From Symbiodinium microadriaticum (Eukaryota; Sar; Dinophyceae; Suessiales; Symbiodiniaceae): 64,000 bases of DNA. The stretch spans positions 1,194,083 through 1,258,082 of the forward strand of contig LSRX01000067.1 in NCBI GenBank assembly GCA_001939145.1, read 5' to 3'. Below are positions 33,731 to 44,878 of this stretch, piece after piece. Below the pieces are notes generated by a model. That model was not told the DNA's origin. It saw nothing but the letters and a program-made list of their open reading frames with translations, and ran no database searches. The position numbers and the translations under genes were made by a program. Numbering within the stretch: position 1 is the stretch's first letter; every line of letters starts with the position of its first letter.

Positions 33731-36700
33731 TCATCCGATGCGGTCCGGATCGGTGCCTCCCCATGTCAGGCGAGCATTGACGTGCGCAGCATCAATGGCC
33801 TCCAACTCTTCATCTGTGAGGTGGAAGCCGAAGATTGCGGCGTTTTGCTTCATGCGACCGGGGTCCGAAGACTTTGGGATGATGTGGCAGCCCTTCTGCG
33901 TGGCCCAGCGCAGTAGCACCGCTGCAGGTGTGGCCCCGTGAGCCCTCGCCGCAGCCTGCACCCCCGAGAGGGCAAAGAAGTCCCGAGCACGTCGGGAGTC
34001 CCCAGAGCCAAGAGAAGCGAACGCCTGGAAAGCCAGACCCTCTTGTTCACAGAACTCGAGTAGCTCGGCCTGCACCAGAAGCGGGTGAAACTCCACCTGG
34101 TTGACCATAGGTCGAACCTTACAGTTTTCAAAGAGCTCCTTCAAGTGTCGCATCGAGTAGTTGCAGACCCCAATAGCCTTGGCCTTGCCCTCCTGCAAGA
34201 GCTTCCTTAGTTGGGGCTTTGAAACAAACTTCTGCATGGCTTTTTCAAGGGTCCTTGTAGTCTGGAGGCCAATGTTTGGAGTCCATATTCGGGTCTCTCA
34301 CTTTCTGGATTTCCCACCTGTCCGGGCGACAAAGCAAATGCAGCGCTAGCCGTGCTAGCGCTGCATCACTTGCCAGCTATGCTGGTGTTATTTGCCCACG
34401 AAATACTGTCAATACTGTTGAATGCAGGACCATTCTTTCAATAGCGCTCTGTTTCTCAACTCTCCAAATTCTAAACCCTAAACCCCTAAACCCTAATCCC
34501 TAAATACTAAACCCTAAGCCCAGAATCCCTAAACCCTAGACCCTAAACCTTGTCCCTCATCCCTAAACCCTAAATCCTAAACCCTAAACCCTGCTAAACC
34601 CTAATCCCTAAACCCTAAAGCCTAGACCCTAAACCCTCCGAACCCCTCAACCCTCCTCATCCCTAAACCCTAATCCCTCAACCCTAAACCCTCAACCCTA
34701 AACCCTCCTAAACCCTAAGCCTAAAAAACCTCAACCCTAAACCCCCAACCCTAAACCCTGATCCCTCCTAATCCCTCAACCCTCAACCCCAAACCCTCCT
34801 AAACCCTCAACCCTAAACCCTCAACCCTAAACCCTAAACCCTCAACCCTAAACCCTAAACCCTCAACCCTAAACCCTCAACCCTAAACCCTAAACCCTCC
34901 TAAACCCTCAACCCTAAAAACCCCTCAACCCTAAACCCTCAACCCTCAACCCCAAACCCTCCTAAACCCTCAACCCTCAACCCCCAAGCCCTTCGGAGCG
35001 TCTCCAGGGCCCTCCAGGTTTCTCTCCGCTGCTCTGGAGTCCAGGACGCGGAGCTACTGGGCTGCGGCCCGGGCCAGTGTACCAGGTACCTTCTGGCTTT
35101 GGGGTTTTGGGTTTTTTGGGTTTTTTGGGTTTTGGGGCTTAGGGTTTTGGGTGTGGGCTTTGTGGTTTTAGGGTTTAGGGCTTGGGGTTTGGGGGTTTAG
35201 GGCACCAGGTACTTTGGGGTTTTTGAAGGATTTGGGGTCACACGATGGCCCCCAAAGCCCAAACCCAACAGACTCGTAAACCCATTTCCTGGGGAAGGGA
35301 ACCTCGATTAGAGATGGGAAATCGGGGGGGGGAGGGTGCAAAAGCGAAGATTCTCAGGAAGGTAGTCAATACTCGAACTCTACACATGGCCCATATAATA
35401 TAGCAGGTACCACCGATCCTAATCTCTCGTCCTACTGACTACTGCGTCAATCAGTCTCTGAGACCCCAACCCAGGCCCTAGCAATAACTTTTTCTCAGGT
35501 GCTTGCAATAAGGATCCTCCTTTTGGGGCGGTCTTTGTTGAGTTCCCGGATTGTCTGACATTCCGGAGGCGTAACCCTAAACCGCAAACCCTAAACTCTG
35601 AACCCTACACCTCGAATCCTAAGGCCCTGAACCCAAATCCCTAAACCCGAATCCCGCGATTGCTCTTCTGGAAAGCTCGGAATCTTAAACCCTAGACTCC
35701 CTCTAAAATCCTATAAGCCCCAAAGCATGACCCTATGAACCCTAGGAGCCCCAAAAAAGAAGAGGGGATCCTATGAACCCTGGAAACCAAGGCGCAAGTC
35801 CACGTAGCTGACCTGCAGGCGTTTGAGGGACTGGCTGCAAGCCCTCAGGGTGCTCTCGTAGCCATGGCAAGACCTGTCTCGTTTAGGTTTAGGGTTTAGG
35901 GATTTGGGTTTAGGGCTTAGGGTTAGGGTTTAGGGTTTAGGGGTTTGGGGTTTAGGGCTTAAGGCTCAGAGGTTTAGGGGTTTGGGGTTTAGGGTTGTAT
36001 AGGGTATATAGTATAGGGATTTCATATTTGGGGTTTAGGGCTTAAGGTTCAGAGGTTTAGCGGTTTGGGGTCTCGGGTTGTATATAAGGAAGTTGTTTAA
36101 AGAACAAAAACACATATGTTGTATAGGGATTTCATAGGGATTGTAGAGTTTTCATTGCGCTTAGGTGCCAGATAGGGGCTTAGTTTCTGAAGTTTAGCTT
36201 TTGGGGCTGTGGAGTGGTAGGTGTTAGCGATTTAGACTTTAGGTTTAAGGTTTAGGCCCAGTGGGATTATCGGAATTATACGCATCGAGGGTTCGGAATG
36301 ATGTAATCTGCGGCCACCCTGCGAGCCCAACACCGTTAAATGAGCCATCTACCTCACATAATACGACAATTCCCTCCAGATCTATCGGATATTCCCTTAA
36401 AACCCTAAACCCTAAACCCTAAAACCCTAAACCGTGCCAGTTTTAGGCCAGGCCCTAAACCCTAAAAACCCTAAACCCAAACCCTCAGCCTTATGAACCC
36501 TTAGTTCCTCAGAATTCCGGCTCCGGGAATGGTGTGGGGTTCCAGCCCGACGAGCTTAACGGCCCGGTGGCGTGAGCCTTTATGGTCCAAGGCTTCAGGT
36601 TTTAGGGTTTTGGGGTTTGGGGTTTAGGGTTTTCGGTTTAGGGTTTAGGGTTTAGGGTTGTGGGGTTTAGGGTTTAGGGTTTTGAGGTTCAGGGTTTAGG

Positions 36701-38527
36701 GTTTAAGGATTTACAAGTTTCAGCCACCCTAAACTGCGCTCCCAGGAAACCGGACCCCAAAGACCGAACCCTGCATCGCCCCATACAGTCAGGCTTAAAC
36801 CCCCTAAACCCTAAACCCCCGAACCCTGAACCCAAAGCCCTAAATAACCTTAAACCCTGAAACCCTAAACCCTACAACCCTAAAACCCTGAACCCTAAAA
36901 CCCTACAACCCTAAAACCCTAAAGCCCTAAAGCACCTCCACACCTTTGTGGTCAGGAAGACCTCGGAGCGTTTCAGCCCGGACTGGCGCAATGCCTCTCC
37001 CACAGCTCGCTCTGTGTGGCCTTGATCATACACCTGCTTAAGGGCCAAAGAGCTTAGGGGTTAGGGCTTAGGGGTTTGGGGTTTGGGGCTTAGGGTTTTA
37101 GGGTTTTAGAGTTTAAATTTAGGGTTTAGGGGTTTAGGGTTTAGGGTTTTAGGGGTTAGGGTTGAGGGTTTTGAGTGTAGGGGTTTAGCGTTTAGGGCTT
37201 CGCATTGCCTTGCTCATACACCTGATTTACGCGCTCTTCTATTAGCTTGTGGTTGGGTGCCTTAAGATTTTTGGGAGTGCTAAGTGCTTTACATTTGTGG
37301 GTTTCTGACCTCGCTTCAAGACTCACACTATCTTTCTACTCATTTGTTCATCCAACCTTCCAACTTGACAACAAGATGGAAGCAGTGATCGATCGACAGA
37401 CAGCTAAACATGCACAGAGACAGGAGGCAGACACAACGAGGGGCAGCGAGGGAGACAGAGAGAGAGAGATACTGAGACAGCGACGAACGTGTGACGAAAG
37501 AAGAGAAAGACAGAGAGATGGATAGACCAAAAAAAACAAAAGCGGCAGGTGAGAGAACAGAGGAAGAGGCACAGAGCCGAAGACAATGTTGGCACAAATA
37601 CATGACGGACACGCACAGACATGCACCAACCTAAGCAGCTACAACAGCTACAATCTAGCCTCATCTGACTTGCAGGCAGAAGCAGAAAGAGATTGTAAAC
37701 TACCCAGGAAATCATATTCGCGCACTTCTAGAATATATCCCTAAAGCAATGCCCCCAAAAGCCTCTTCTAGGATTTTGGGCGCCCTCAGGCCTGTGAGAC
37801 CTAAACACTACATGAGCCTACAAGTAGGTGGTAACCTGCCTGAGCCGTGTCGATGAGGCGATAGCCTGCCCTGAGGGCGTTTAGAACGACGGAAATCGCA
37901 ACCTGGCGCCCCAGCCGGTAAGTGCCGAAGCCGAGCACGGGCATCTTTACCTGGAGGGCTTACGGGGTTTGGGGTTTAGGGTTTAGGGTTAGGTTTTAGG
38001 GCGTAAGGGATTTAGGGTTTAAGGTTTAAGGTTAGGGTTTAGGGTTAGGGTTCAGGGTTTAGGGTTTAGGGACTCGGGTTTAGGTTAGGGTCTAGGGTTA
38101 GGGTAGTATAGGGGCTCAGGTTTCTAGAAGAGTACTGTCTTCTTGAAGGTTGCTATAAGGATACTATCAAATGGGATATACACTGCGAACCTAACTTGAG
38201 CTACCGCCACCGCCACATAAGGAACGCGTATGACTTTCGACTTTATCCCGCTTCTGGCGACTGAAAACAAATTCCCTAAAAGAGCCCCGGGACGCCGTTC
38301 TTCAGCGCAACGGCGTCCACGGCGCTCTTGGCTTGCCCAGGGCGCTCGACTAACGTCCAGGGCGCCCCTGAATGGGAGGAGGGGGGGGAGGAGGAGGGAG
38401 CCTGCGGCATTGCGCGCTCCAGCTCGGGGACCGTGAGGGCTGAAGCATCCGAAGGTGCCGGCTTCGACTGGAAGAATCGCGACAGCTTCGCCTGCTTGTC
38501 GTTCTGGTTTTCAGGGCCACGCTTCAT
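33731..38527 (-). CDS. aldo-keto reductase with N-terminal PIP-box extension, six exons
   Basis: NADPH-dependent aldo-keto reductase, predicted 360 residues. Exons (minus): 38527-38294, 37950-37840, 37033-36936, 35873-35796, 35089-34990, 34192-33731; all joins keep frame. Exon 1 starts at the ATG before KRGPENQ and gives residues 1-78, Ser/Pro-rich, with QAKLSRFF at residues 12-19, the PCNA-binding PIP-box pattern Q-x-x-L-x-x-F-F. The barrel starts at about 73 (LKNGVKMPVLGFGTYRLG). The tetrad is complete: Asp112 (LIDTAQ), Tyr117 (VYDQG), Lys145 (LTTKVW), His178 (YLVHWPGP). The C-terminal half has EGKAKAIGVCNYS, NQVEFHP and the cofactor motif IPKSSDPGRMKQN. Introns of 343, 806, 1062, 706 and 797 bases use GT, GC, GT, GC and GC donors, each with AG|G, and are packed with telomere-like repeats. 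The frame upstream of the ATG stays open to 38683, so the start could lie further out. Confidence 0.85.
34338..34366. repeat. perfect hairpin in AKR intron 5
   Basis: ATGCAGCGCTAGC, a CGT loop, then its exact complement GCTAGCGCTGCAT: 13-base arms with a 3-base loop. It lies in the last AKR intron, about 150 bases from exon 6. Confidence 0.85.
34464..34988 (-). repeat. longest CCCTAAA tract, inside AKR intron 5
   Basis: About 520 bases of nearly continuous CCCTAAA, CCCTCAA and CCCTAAT units (TTTAGGG-type on the coding strand). It fills most of the last AKR intron and reaches the end of exon 5. Confidence 0.95.
35095..35235 (+). repeat. TTTAGGG/TTTTGGG tract in AKR intron 4
   Basis: GTTTTGGG, TTTAGGG and CTTGGGG units directly beside exon 5. 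The rest of intron 4 (35236-35795) carries CCCTAAA words at 35570-35760. Confidence 0.88.
35885..36935. repeat. alternating TTTAGGG and CCCTAAA tracts filling AKR intron 3
   Basis: TTTAGGG at 35885-36080 (two near-repeats of TTTAGGGCTTAAGG(C/T)TCAGAGG), CCCTAAA at 36398-36480, TTTAGGG at 36595-36715, CCCTAAA at 36795-36930. Polarity flips at least three times within one intron of 1062 bases. Confidence 0.9.
37050..37200 (+). repeat. TTTAGGG tract in AKR intron 2
   Basis: Degenerate TTTAGGG units starting next to exon 3. Confidence 0.9.
37380..37520. repeat. GACA/GAGA-rich low-complexity stretch in AKR intron 2
   Basis: Purine-rich GACAGA/GAGAGA sequence on the plus strand. The long Ser/Leu/Cys frames on the minus strand are artefacts of it. 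Confidence 0.7.
37964..38110 (+). repeat. TTTAGGG tract in AKR intron 1
   Basis: TTTAGGG units with GTTAGGG variants immediately beyond the exon 2 acceptor. Confidence 0.92.
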
Positions 38528-38683
38528 GGCTTCAGAAGCCTGAAGAGCTGAGCCAGACGTCGGCTGCGGGGGCAAAGAAAGGTAGCAGGTAGCACTCAAG
38601 CTCCACCTTTCTGTGAGAGGGAACCTACATCGAAACTTTAGACCTCCGAAGAGATGTCCTGATCGCTTCTTCCCTACAACCAA

Positions 38684-41210
38684 GGTTTGGGGTTCCAGGT
38701 TTGGTTGAATTAAGAAACATTAAGAAACAAAATGCAAACATGTGCAGGGCTTAGGCTCAGGGTAGGGACTTCTCTTCCAGGCAAATGCTACAATCCTGCA
38801 AGGTTACTTACTAGATTTACTAGACTACTTAAACCATATGTTACCGTAAAACCCTATTCTCCGGTCTGATGTGTGGTCTGCGCATGCGGAGGCTCATCGG
38901 AATAACGCGGGGTTCTTGAAAGTAGACTACAACAAGTGGAGTTAAGATTAGGGGAACCCTTGGGGATACAGACCCTCTCAATAAGGTCCCTTTGAAGAGA
39001 GCCAGAAGTAGAGGGTCCCCTTTAAGGGGTCTCCCTAATACTACCTAGGATAAGGAGACTATACTGGGGCATATAGCTTCTAATTTTTCGGCCCCTCTAC
39101 TAAACTTTGTTGAACATCTGGACGACCGGGGCCAAAGGCTTCCCTCCAATCCCAGAGATTCGGAGCCCTGCGGAAATTTCAGGCCTCTGTCTCAGGGAGA
39201 AGCTTGAACACAGGGATCAGGAGCTTCCAAGTGGAGAATCCACGGCCCTTCATTGGGGACTAGCGCCTGAGGAGGCTCGCTCTCAAACGGGACAGGTTCT
39301 GGCAGAGGCTAGCTAGCCGCCAAGGATTAGTATTCAGAATGCCAAGTATTCTTGGGTTTTTACTTCATCCTGAGAGGGCGATGTCTTTGGCAAGTAGACT
39401 CATTGTCTCTCGTATTCTACCGTCTGCAGGCATGCTATCGCCAAAGTGCTTCGAACTCCAAGAGCTCGACTCTTAAACCCTTGAAGACGGATGCTCAGAG
39501 TTCCACATAGGGAACTTTGTAAGGGATGCTCTCAACGGACACGGCTTCCCAACCCCACTCACCGCCCACTGATGCTGGCTGCAATCCGCTGCGAAGAATA
39601 TGCGCACCCTGAGCTGGTCCGCCCAAGAAGCTGCAACAAAACAATGCTTCAAAAGTACCGAACGTCGACTCTGCAGTGGTGCTCTGGCACACCCACAAGC
39701 AAGTACGTGGCAGAGGTGTTGGATTCAGGGCATTTTGGGGTTTGGGACAGCGAAAGGTAACTCACAAAGCAGAAAAGGCCAGAACTGAGAGCGGAGTTTG
39801 CGGTCATGGCTCCAGCGCGTGCTTCGGGGTATCATGCTCTGAAGGTGTCCCCTTGCACCCGAAGCCAAGCGGATGAACCTAACCGGCCTTTCAGTTCAGA
39901 TGCTGCAGCATCAAGGCCAAATCCTGCGCTGCAACAAGAAACACAGAAATGAACTCTGAGCCCGTCGGAGAGAAAAAAGCACTCTGCCAGAAAAGTGAAG
40001 GGGGAACGTTGCCTCCGAGGAACGTCTCGTTGAAGTTACACACCGAATAAGATGCGTTTTCCCTGCAATTTCTTTTATCGTTTCCGCCCACGGCGCCCTG
40101 ACGGCCCCACATGGTGAAGCCGTTTTCGACAAACCTATGCTTGGCGCGTTTGGGTGCCGGCTCGAGCCCATCCCTCTGTGGAGGCTCTCGGTTTAAGAGG
40201 AGACGATGGTTCCCCTCTAGCTTACATCTGGGTGGTCTCGAAAGCCCGAGTCAAAGTGCACCCTCCCAGCTACAACAGACACTCGACATGAGAGGTGAGG
40301 GTCAACCTATCCCCCACGTCGACTGAATGAAAGAGCAAAACATTAAAAAAGCACCTCACCAGCGACCCAGCTGGTCGAAAGCAGTGCGCAGAAAGCACCC
40401 TGGATATCCGCCCATGGAGGTTGGACGGAACAACAACCCCCTGGCAAACTCCCTAAAAACTCCCAATTCCCGATTCTCGAGCTCTGAACCCGAAAAGGCC
40501 TAGAATCACTTGGCAAATTCCAGCTCCCCACGCGTGTCAGCCTCAGTCCTCAAAGTCGACCTCCAGTCTGCTGCGAGTCGCCACCGAAGAACGTCACAGT
40601 TCCTCTCTCCTCTCGTAGGTCAACGGCTTTCGGCTCGGGGGGAAAAAATACGTTTCAAGGCGTGGATCCAAGCTTGCTCATGCATCGAACTGAAGACCTG
40701 AAGACCACGGAACTGCGCGTTTTGACGCTACTGTCTGCGATGCTTTCAACTACACTGTAAAATTAGTTAGTTATAATAAGGAACCCCCGAAAACCCTATT
40801 CTACTTATTAAGACCCCTACGTTACTCGAAAGACCCAAAGTCTAGACTCCTAGAACCTAAGGCCCGCAGAAACCTCAAACTGCGAGCGCCTGAAACTCTC
40901 AAGATTCACGGCACTTAGAAGAGCTTCAACGATCTCTGCAGCAGCCGATGTTGTTGTGAATGTAGGTGTGACGGTCCTCAATACAGTCATCACAACCATC
41001 ATGTTGCTTCAGAAGCAAGAATTTGAGACGATTTGCGATGCTGGGGGAGTGTCTGCGATCATGCATCAGCACCATCACCTTAATAGGCTTAATAGGCAGT
41101 GCAATCACCGTCATCATCATAATCATCGTCATCAAAGGAATCGAACAAGGTGAGATACCGGAGGAGCCGGACCCCTACAAGTAAATGACGACATCATAGT
41201 CACAACCATA
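38684..41210. other. stretch between the AKR and ankyrin genes
   Basis: No confirmed gene. The segment 38975-39105 holds D-type repeat (GGTCCCTTTGAAGAG, GGGTCCCCTTTAAGGGG, TATACTGGGGCATATA) and 40752-40820 a family C copy. Islands 39110-39480, 39500-39880, 39890-40130 and 40490-40710 have few telomere-like units and are open in several frames on both strands; none is recognised. The one at 39890-40110 (minus) has a pyrimidine-rich TTTCTTGTTGCAG acceptor near its end and could be the last intron and exon of a gene. A His-rich plus-strand frame at 40956-41153 is probably low complexity (CATCATCAT). Confidence 0.3.
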
Positions 41211-43150
41211 TTATGAGGGTTTAGGGTTTAGGGTTACAGCAATAGCCAAGTGATAATTGCCGGAGCTGTGAACAGGATTGCACTCATTCAAAGTGGCACT
41301 GAAGCTTTCATGGTGCCACGCAAAACTAGCCACCATTGCGACAGCCTCTTGCTTTTCAGTGTCGCCATGTTGGTCGGTCAAGTCTTGGTGCTCGGTCAAT
41401 ATCAGGTCTTGGCGCAAGCGAGATTCAAAAATCAAGCGCCCGATCTCGAAGTGGCCTTTAGAAGATGCTGCGATGATCGCCCTGTCCTGTCACTGCTTGG
41501 ACATCTATGATGTGCAGGGAATTGGATTTGAGGGTTTGGGGCTCCGCGGATTCCCCTGCTTTGCAAAACTGAGTCCTGTTGCTGGTTAGTGTGGCCAGCA
41601 TGAGCACCGGCTCGCAGCAGCAGTCGCACAACCTCAATGTGGCCTTCGGTAGCAGCGTTGATGAGGGCGGTGTCTCCTTGTTCATCAACTGCATCGGTAG
41701 CAGCACCGGCTTGCAACAGCAAGCGCACCACCTTTGGATGACCTACAGTAGAGGCCACAGTGAGAGCAGTGTCTCTCGGCTCATCCCAGAAATCGGTACA
41801 AGCCCGCGCTTCCAAGAGCAAGCGCACAATCTCGACATTGCCTCTCGAGGCAGCCGCAACCAGAGCTGTTTCGCCAGAGAAGTCAGCAAGATCTGTGGCT
41901 GCGCCTGCTTCCAGGAGCACCTGGACAACACGATCGTGGCCTTTCGAAGACGCGACCGTGAGAGCTGTCTGGCCATCCTGGTTCGACAAATCCAAGCCCA
42001 CCTTAGCCTCCACGAGCAGTCTCGCAACCTCCACATGCCCTTCGGAGGATGCTGCCATGAGAGTTGTATCACCATGCCTCGTCTTCACGGATGAGGCCCC
42101 ACCCGCTGCCAAAAGCAGTCGCACAACTTCAAGGTGGCCTTGGGATGAAGCCGCCATCAAGGGCGTGTTTCCATGCTGGAAGTCTACCTTAGTCCGGTCC
42201 GAAAGCTCGGGGTCTTAAAAGGAAGGCCCAGACTCTGACATTACAGGGTTACCTGGCACAGCTTGCTACTGGACAAAGCAAGCCACATGCGCTCCGGCCT
42301 CTAAAAGCAAGCGCACCACATCAACCTTCCCCTCGAAGGACGCAGCAACCAGAGCTGTCTCCCCGTGCTGGTTCGACAAGTTCACATCCGCGCGTGCCTC
42401 CAAAAGCAAACGTGCAACATCCACGTGACCTTCGGAACTGGCCGCGCTGAGAGCTGTTTCGCTGTGCTGACAGTCTACGTCCGCACTGGATTGAAGTAGC
42501 AAGCGGACAACTTCAACATGGCCTGCAGAAGATGCATTAATCAGTGCAGTTGCACAAAACTGGACGTCCATTGTTGGCAGCAGGAGGCGTACGACCTCGA
42601 CATGGCCTTCTGAAGAGGCCCCACTTAGAGCTGTCTCACCATGCCATTCCGTCTCCGTAGCGACCCCGGCCTCAATCAGGAATCGGACAACCTCTACATG
42701 GCCTTCGGATGCTCCGGCAATAAGCGCAGTGGCCATATGCTGGCCCAGGAGGTCCCCGTCCACGTCCGCATCAATCAGCAGACGCATGGCCTCGACCTGG
42801 CTCTTCTTAAGGAGTTTGCTAAAAAAACAAGAAAACATATAGATCCCTTTTTTATGGTAACTTAAATCAAATCGAATTCCAGGAACCTCCCCGGCTTCCG
42901 CAGCTTCCAGGAGCTCCAGAGAAGCTTCCGTCCCTCGCAAGGCCAGGGATGACAAGATCAGCTGCACATCCATGGAAGGGAAGAGCTTGGCATCGTCCTG
43001 CAAAAGAGCTCCATTATGCAGCAACTCTTGGAGGCAGATGGGCAAGTTGTTCTTCACGCGCAGGTAGCGCTTCAGCTCCGAAGCATCGCTCAGCTCTGCC
43101 ACGGGCACCCTGGCCAGCTCCTCGCCGGAGACTTTCCAGACCCGTAGCAT
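41211..43150 (-). CDS. ubiquitin-like plus ankyrin-repeat protein, four exons
   Basis: Predicted 553-residue protein, probably a scaffold for protein binding; the partner is unknown. Exons (minus): 43150-42887, 42796-42287, 42187-41576, 41486-41211; all joins are in phase 0. Residues 1 to about 70 (MLRVWKVSGEELARVPV, then a hydrophobic beta-rich stretch) are the ubiquitin-like N-terminal domain common on dinoflagellate ankyrin proteins. From about residue 88 come some 12 ankyrin repeats of the type TALxxASSEGHVEVVRLLLxAGA. Introns are 90, 99 and 89 bases. The first two have GT donors; the third has GA (CAACAG|GACTCAG) with acceptor ACAG|GAC. The first intron is in frame and stop-free, so a simple ORF runs through it; splicing restores the repeat spacing. 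The last codons (LNPKPS, stop) come from a CCCTAAA motif, so the true end could differ. The ATG at 43150 follows CGGAG. Confidence 0.85.
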
Positions 43151-43264
43151 CTCCGAGGAAGGAAAGACCGGGCATCAAGATGAGGCTTTCTCATTCTCTG
43201 CTTTCCGTCTTGTCGGGGGTCTTGATAATCAGGCTCTTCTAGGTCTCTATACGTATGAAACATG

Positions 43265-43365
43265 CATAAAGGTTTACGAATGATCATATATATATATATA
43301 TATACATATGCATGTACATTGTGTGATATGGATACTGATACTGATATTGATACTGATATTGATGC
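43265..43365. repeat. (TA)n and GATACT/GATATT repeats
   Basis: TATATATATATATATATA at 43287-43304, then GATACTGATACTGATATT-type repeats at 43328-43362, just upstream of the ankyrin gene start. Confidence 0.85.
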
Positions 43366-44744
43366 CCCATAGAATTTGCCACATGTGATGTTGGTAGCCA
43401 CCGCTTGCTCGGCAAGGACCAGGTTTTTTTGGTCTAGGGTTCAGGGTTTAAGGTTGGGCTGTTTCGGGTGAAGGCCTGATGTATTTCCAGCCGAAGTCTA
43501 TTTTTCTGCTGTTGAGCACTGAACTGAGAACTGAGAATAAGGTTCGGGTGTACGCTATACTAGATATAAATTATAGAAGGACTATATAGGGGAGGTTAGG
43601 GACATGATACTCGTAATCATGCCGACCTCAAGGTTGAGCCCCGGCTTCACTGTCAGCAACAGCCCTGTGTCACACCCAGGCCATGGACCCTGGGTCGCGG
43701 TCTAGCAACATAGAGTAACTAACAAACAGAAGCAGCGTCTTGGGGTATGCTATAGTTTACGTATATCTAGGGTCCCGAAAAAAGGAGTAGCACTGGTACC
43801 TCTTCTGGCCCCTATGTCAACTGACAGCTTCCGTGCCTTGACAGATGCCTGGAAGACGCGACTGAGGCCACCGAGCGAGAAAACATCCAGAAAACCTGCC
43901 ATTTCGGTCTGAGAGGGCAAAAAGCTTTTAACAGCCATAAGCCAGACCACACCCGAAACACCTAAGCAACAAAACACAAGAATGTCAAATAGATCAACCC
44001 CTAACCATACAATTTCTAAACCCTAGCTGCTACTGCTGTCACTGCTCGTAATAGCTAGAATAAGGTTTTGGCGGAAAGTATACTATAGAGAACCTCAAGG
44101 AACAATACTCGGAATCATGCAGGACCCTACCATGATTCTGGCCCCACTACTCAGTCGAGTGCGACTTTTCTCGACATCTTGATTCAGCCCTCGATCTTGA
44201 CGGAACGGCTCCCAGGAAAACATGGCAGGGATGTAGGGTAACTAGAAGGACGCATAAACCCGAAACCCTAAAGCAGGACACATTGTGAAGTTGTCAAGCA
44301 ACGCAAAAGAAGTGGAGTCAACGGATGATTCAGGGTTCTGTCTATCAGCAATAAATCATCATCAGACCATCACCATCACAATACTGTCTGGAAAAAGGCT
44401 GACGTGAACCAACACCGAGGGCAAAATAGAACAGATAAGCTAGCAGCTGGCCCCGAGGCCCGAAACGCTAAACCGTACATGATACTTCGAAATTAGGGGG
44501 GGACAAGCCTGAACCCTGCACTCATACCTCCAGACATGTGTTGGCTAGTCTTGCCTGCGGTGTCTAAACCCTAAAACCCTAAACCCTAAACCCTGAACCG
44601 TGAACTCGTCGTGTTAAGGTTTGCGGTCTGGCATCTAGGTTTTCAGGTCCCGGCTTTAGGCTAGCGGGGTCCTAAGCCCATGGGCCATGCCCTCACCTAA
44701 ACCCGGAACCGTTCCCTTAGATATGCTCTCTTTTCCGAATCATA
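43366..44744. other. unassigned stretch with family C copies
   Basis: Family C relatives at about 43540-43630 and 44055-44135 (AATAAGGTTTTGGCGG, GTATACTATAGAGAAC, CTCGGAATCATGC). A minus-strand open island at 43800-43977 (contains VVWLMAVKSFLPSQTEMAGF) may be an exon of an unidentified gene. CCCTAAA units at 44570-44600. Confidence 0.3.
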
Positions 44745-44878
44745 CTACTTGGAGGCCCAGGGGACTAAGTCGGTTACAGATAGGGAATCATAATTGGGGT
44801 AACTCCATTTAGGGCATTTAAGATGCTGAAAACTCTTCTGATAACCTACTTACTAAGTCCCCGGGACCTCTAAGTAGG
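44745..44878. mobile_element. MITE-like element, family B copy 2
   Basis: Left end CTACTTGGAGGCCCAGGGGA, right end matching the reverse complement of CCTACTTAGAGGTCCCGGGG. Interior ATAATTGGGGTAACTCCATTTAGGG and ATAACCTACTTACTAAGTCCCC are shared with 1187-1311. Confidence 0.7.

Noticed and set aside
34464-34988. True telomere or chromosome end
   Set aside because: The tract is internal, degenerate and lies within an AKR intron, with coding exons on both sides.
41579-42218. Plus-strand frames of 152-171 codons opposite the ankyrin exons
   Set aside because: Shadow frames of the ankyrin repeats, repetitive for that reason only.
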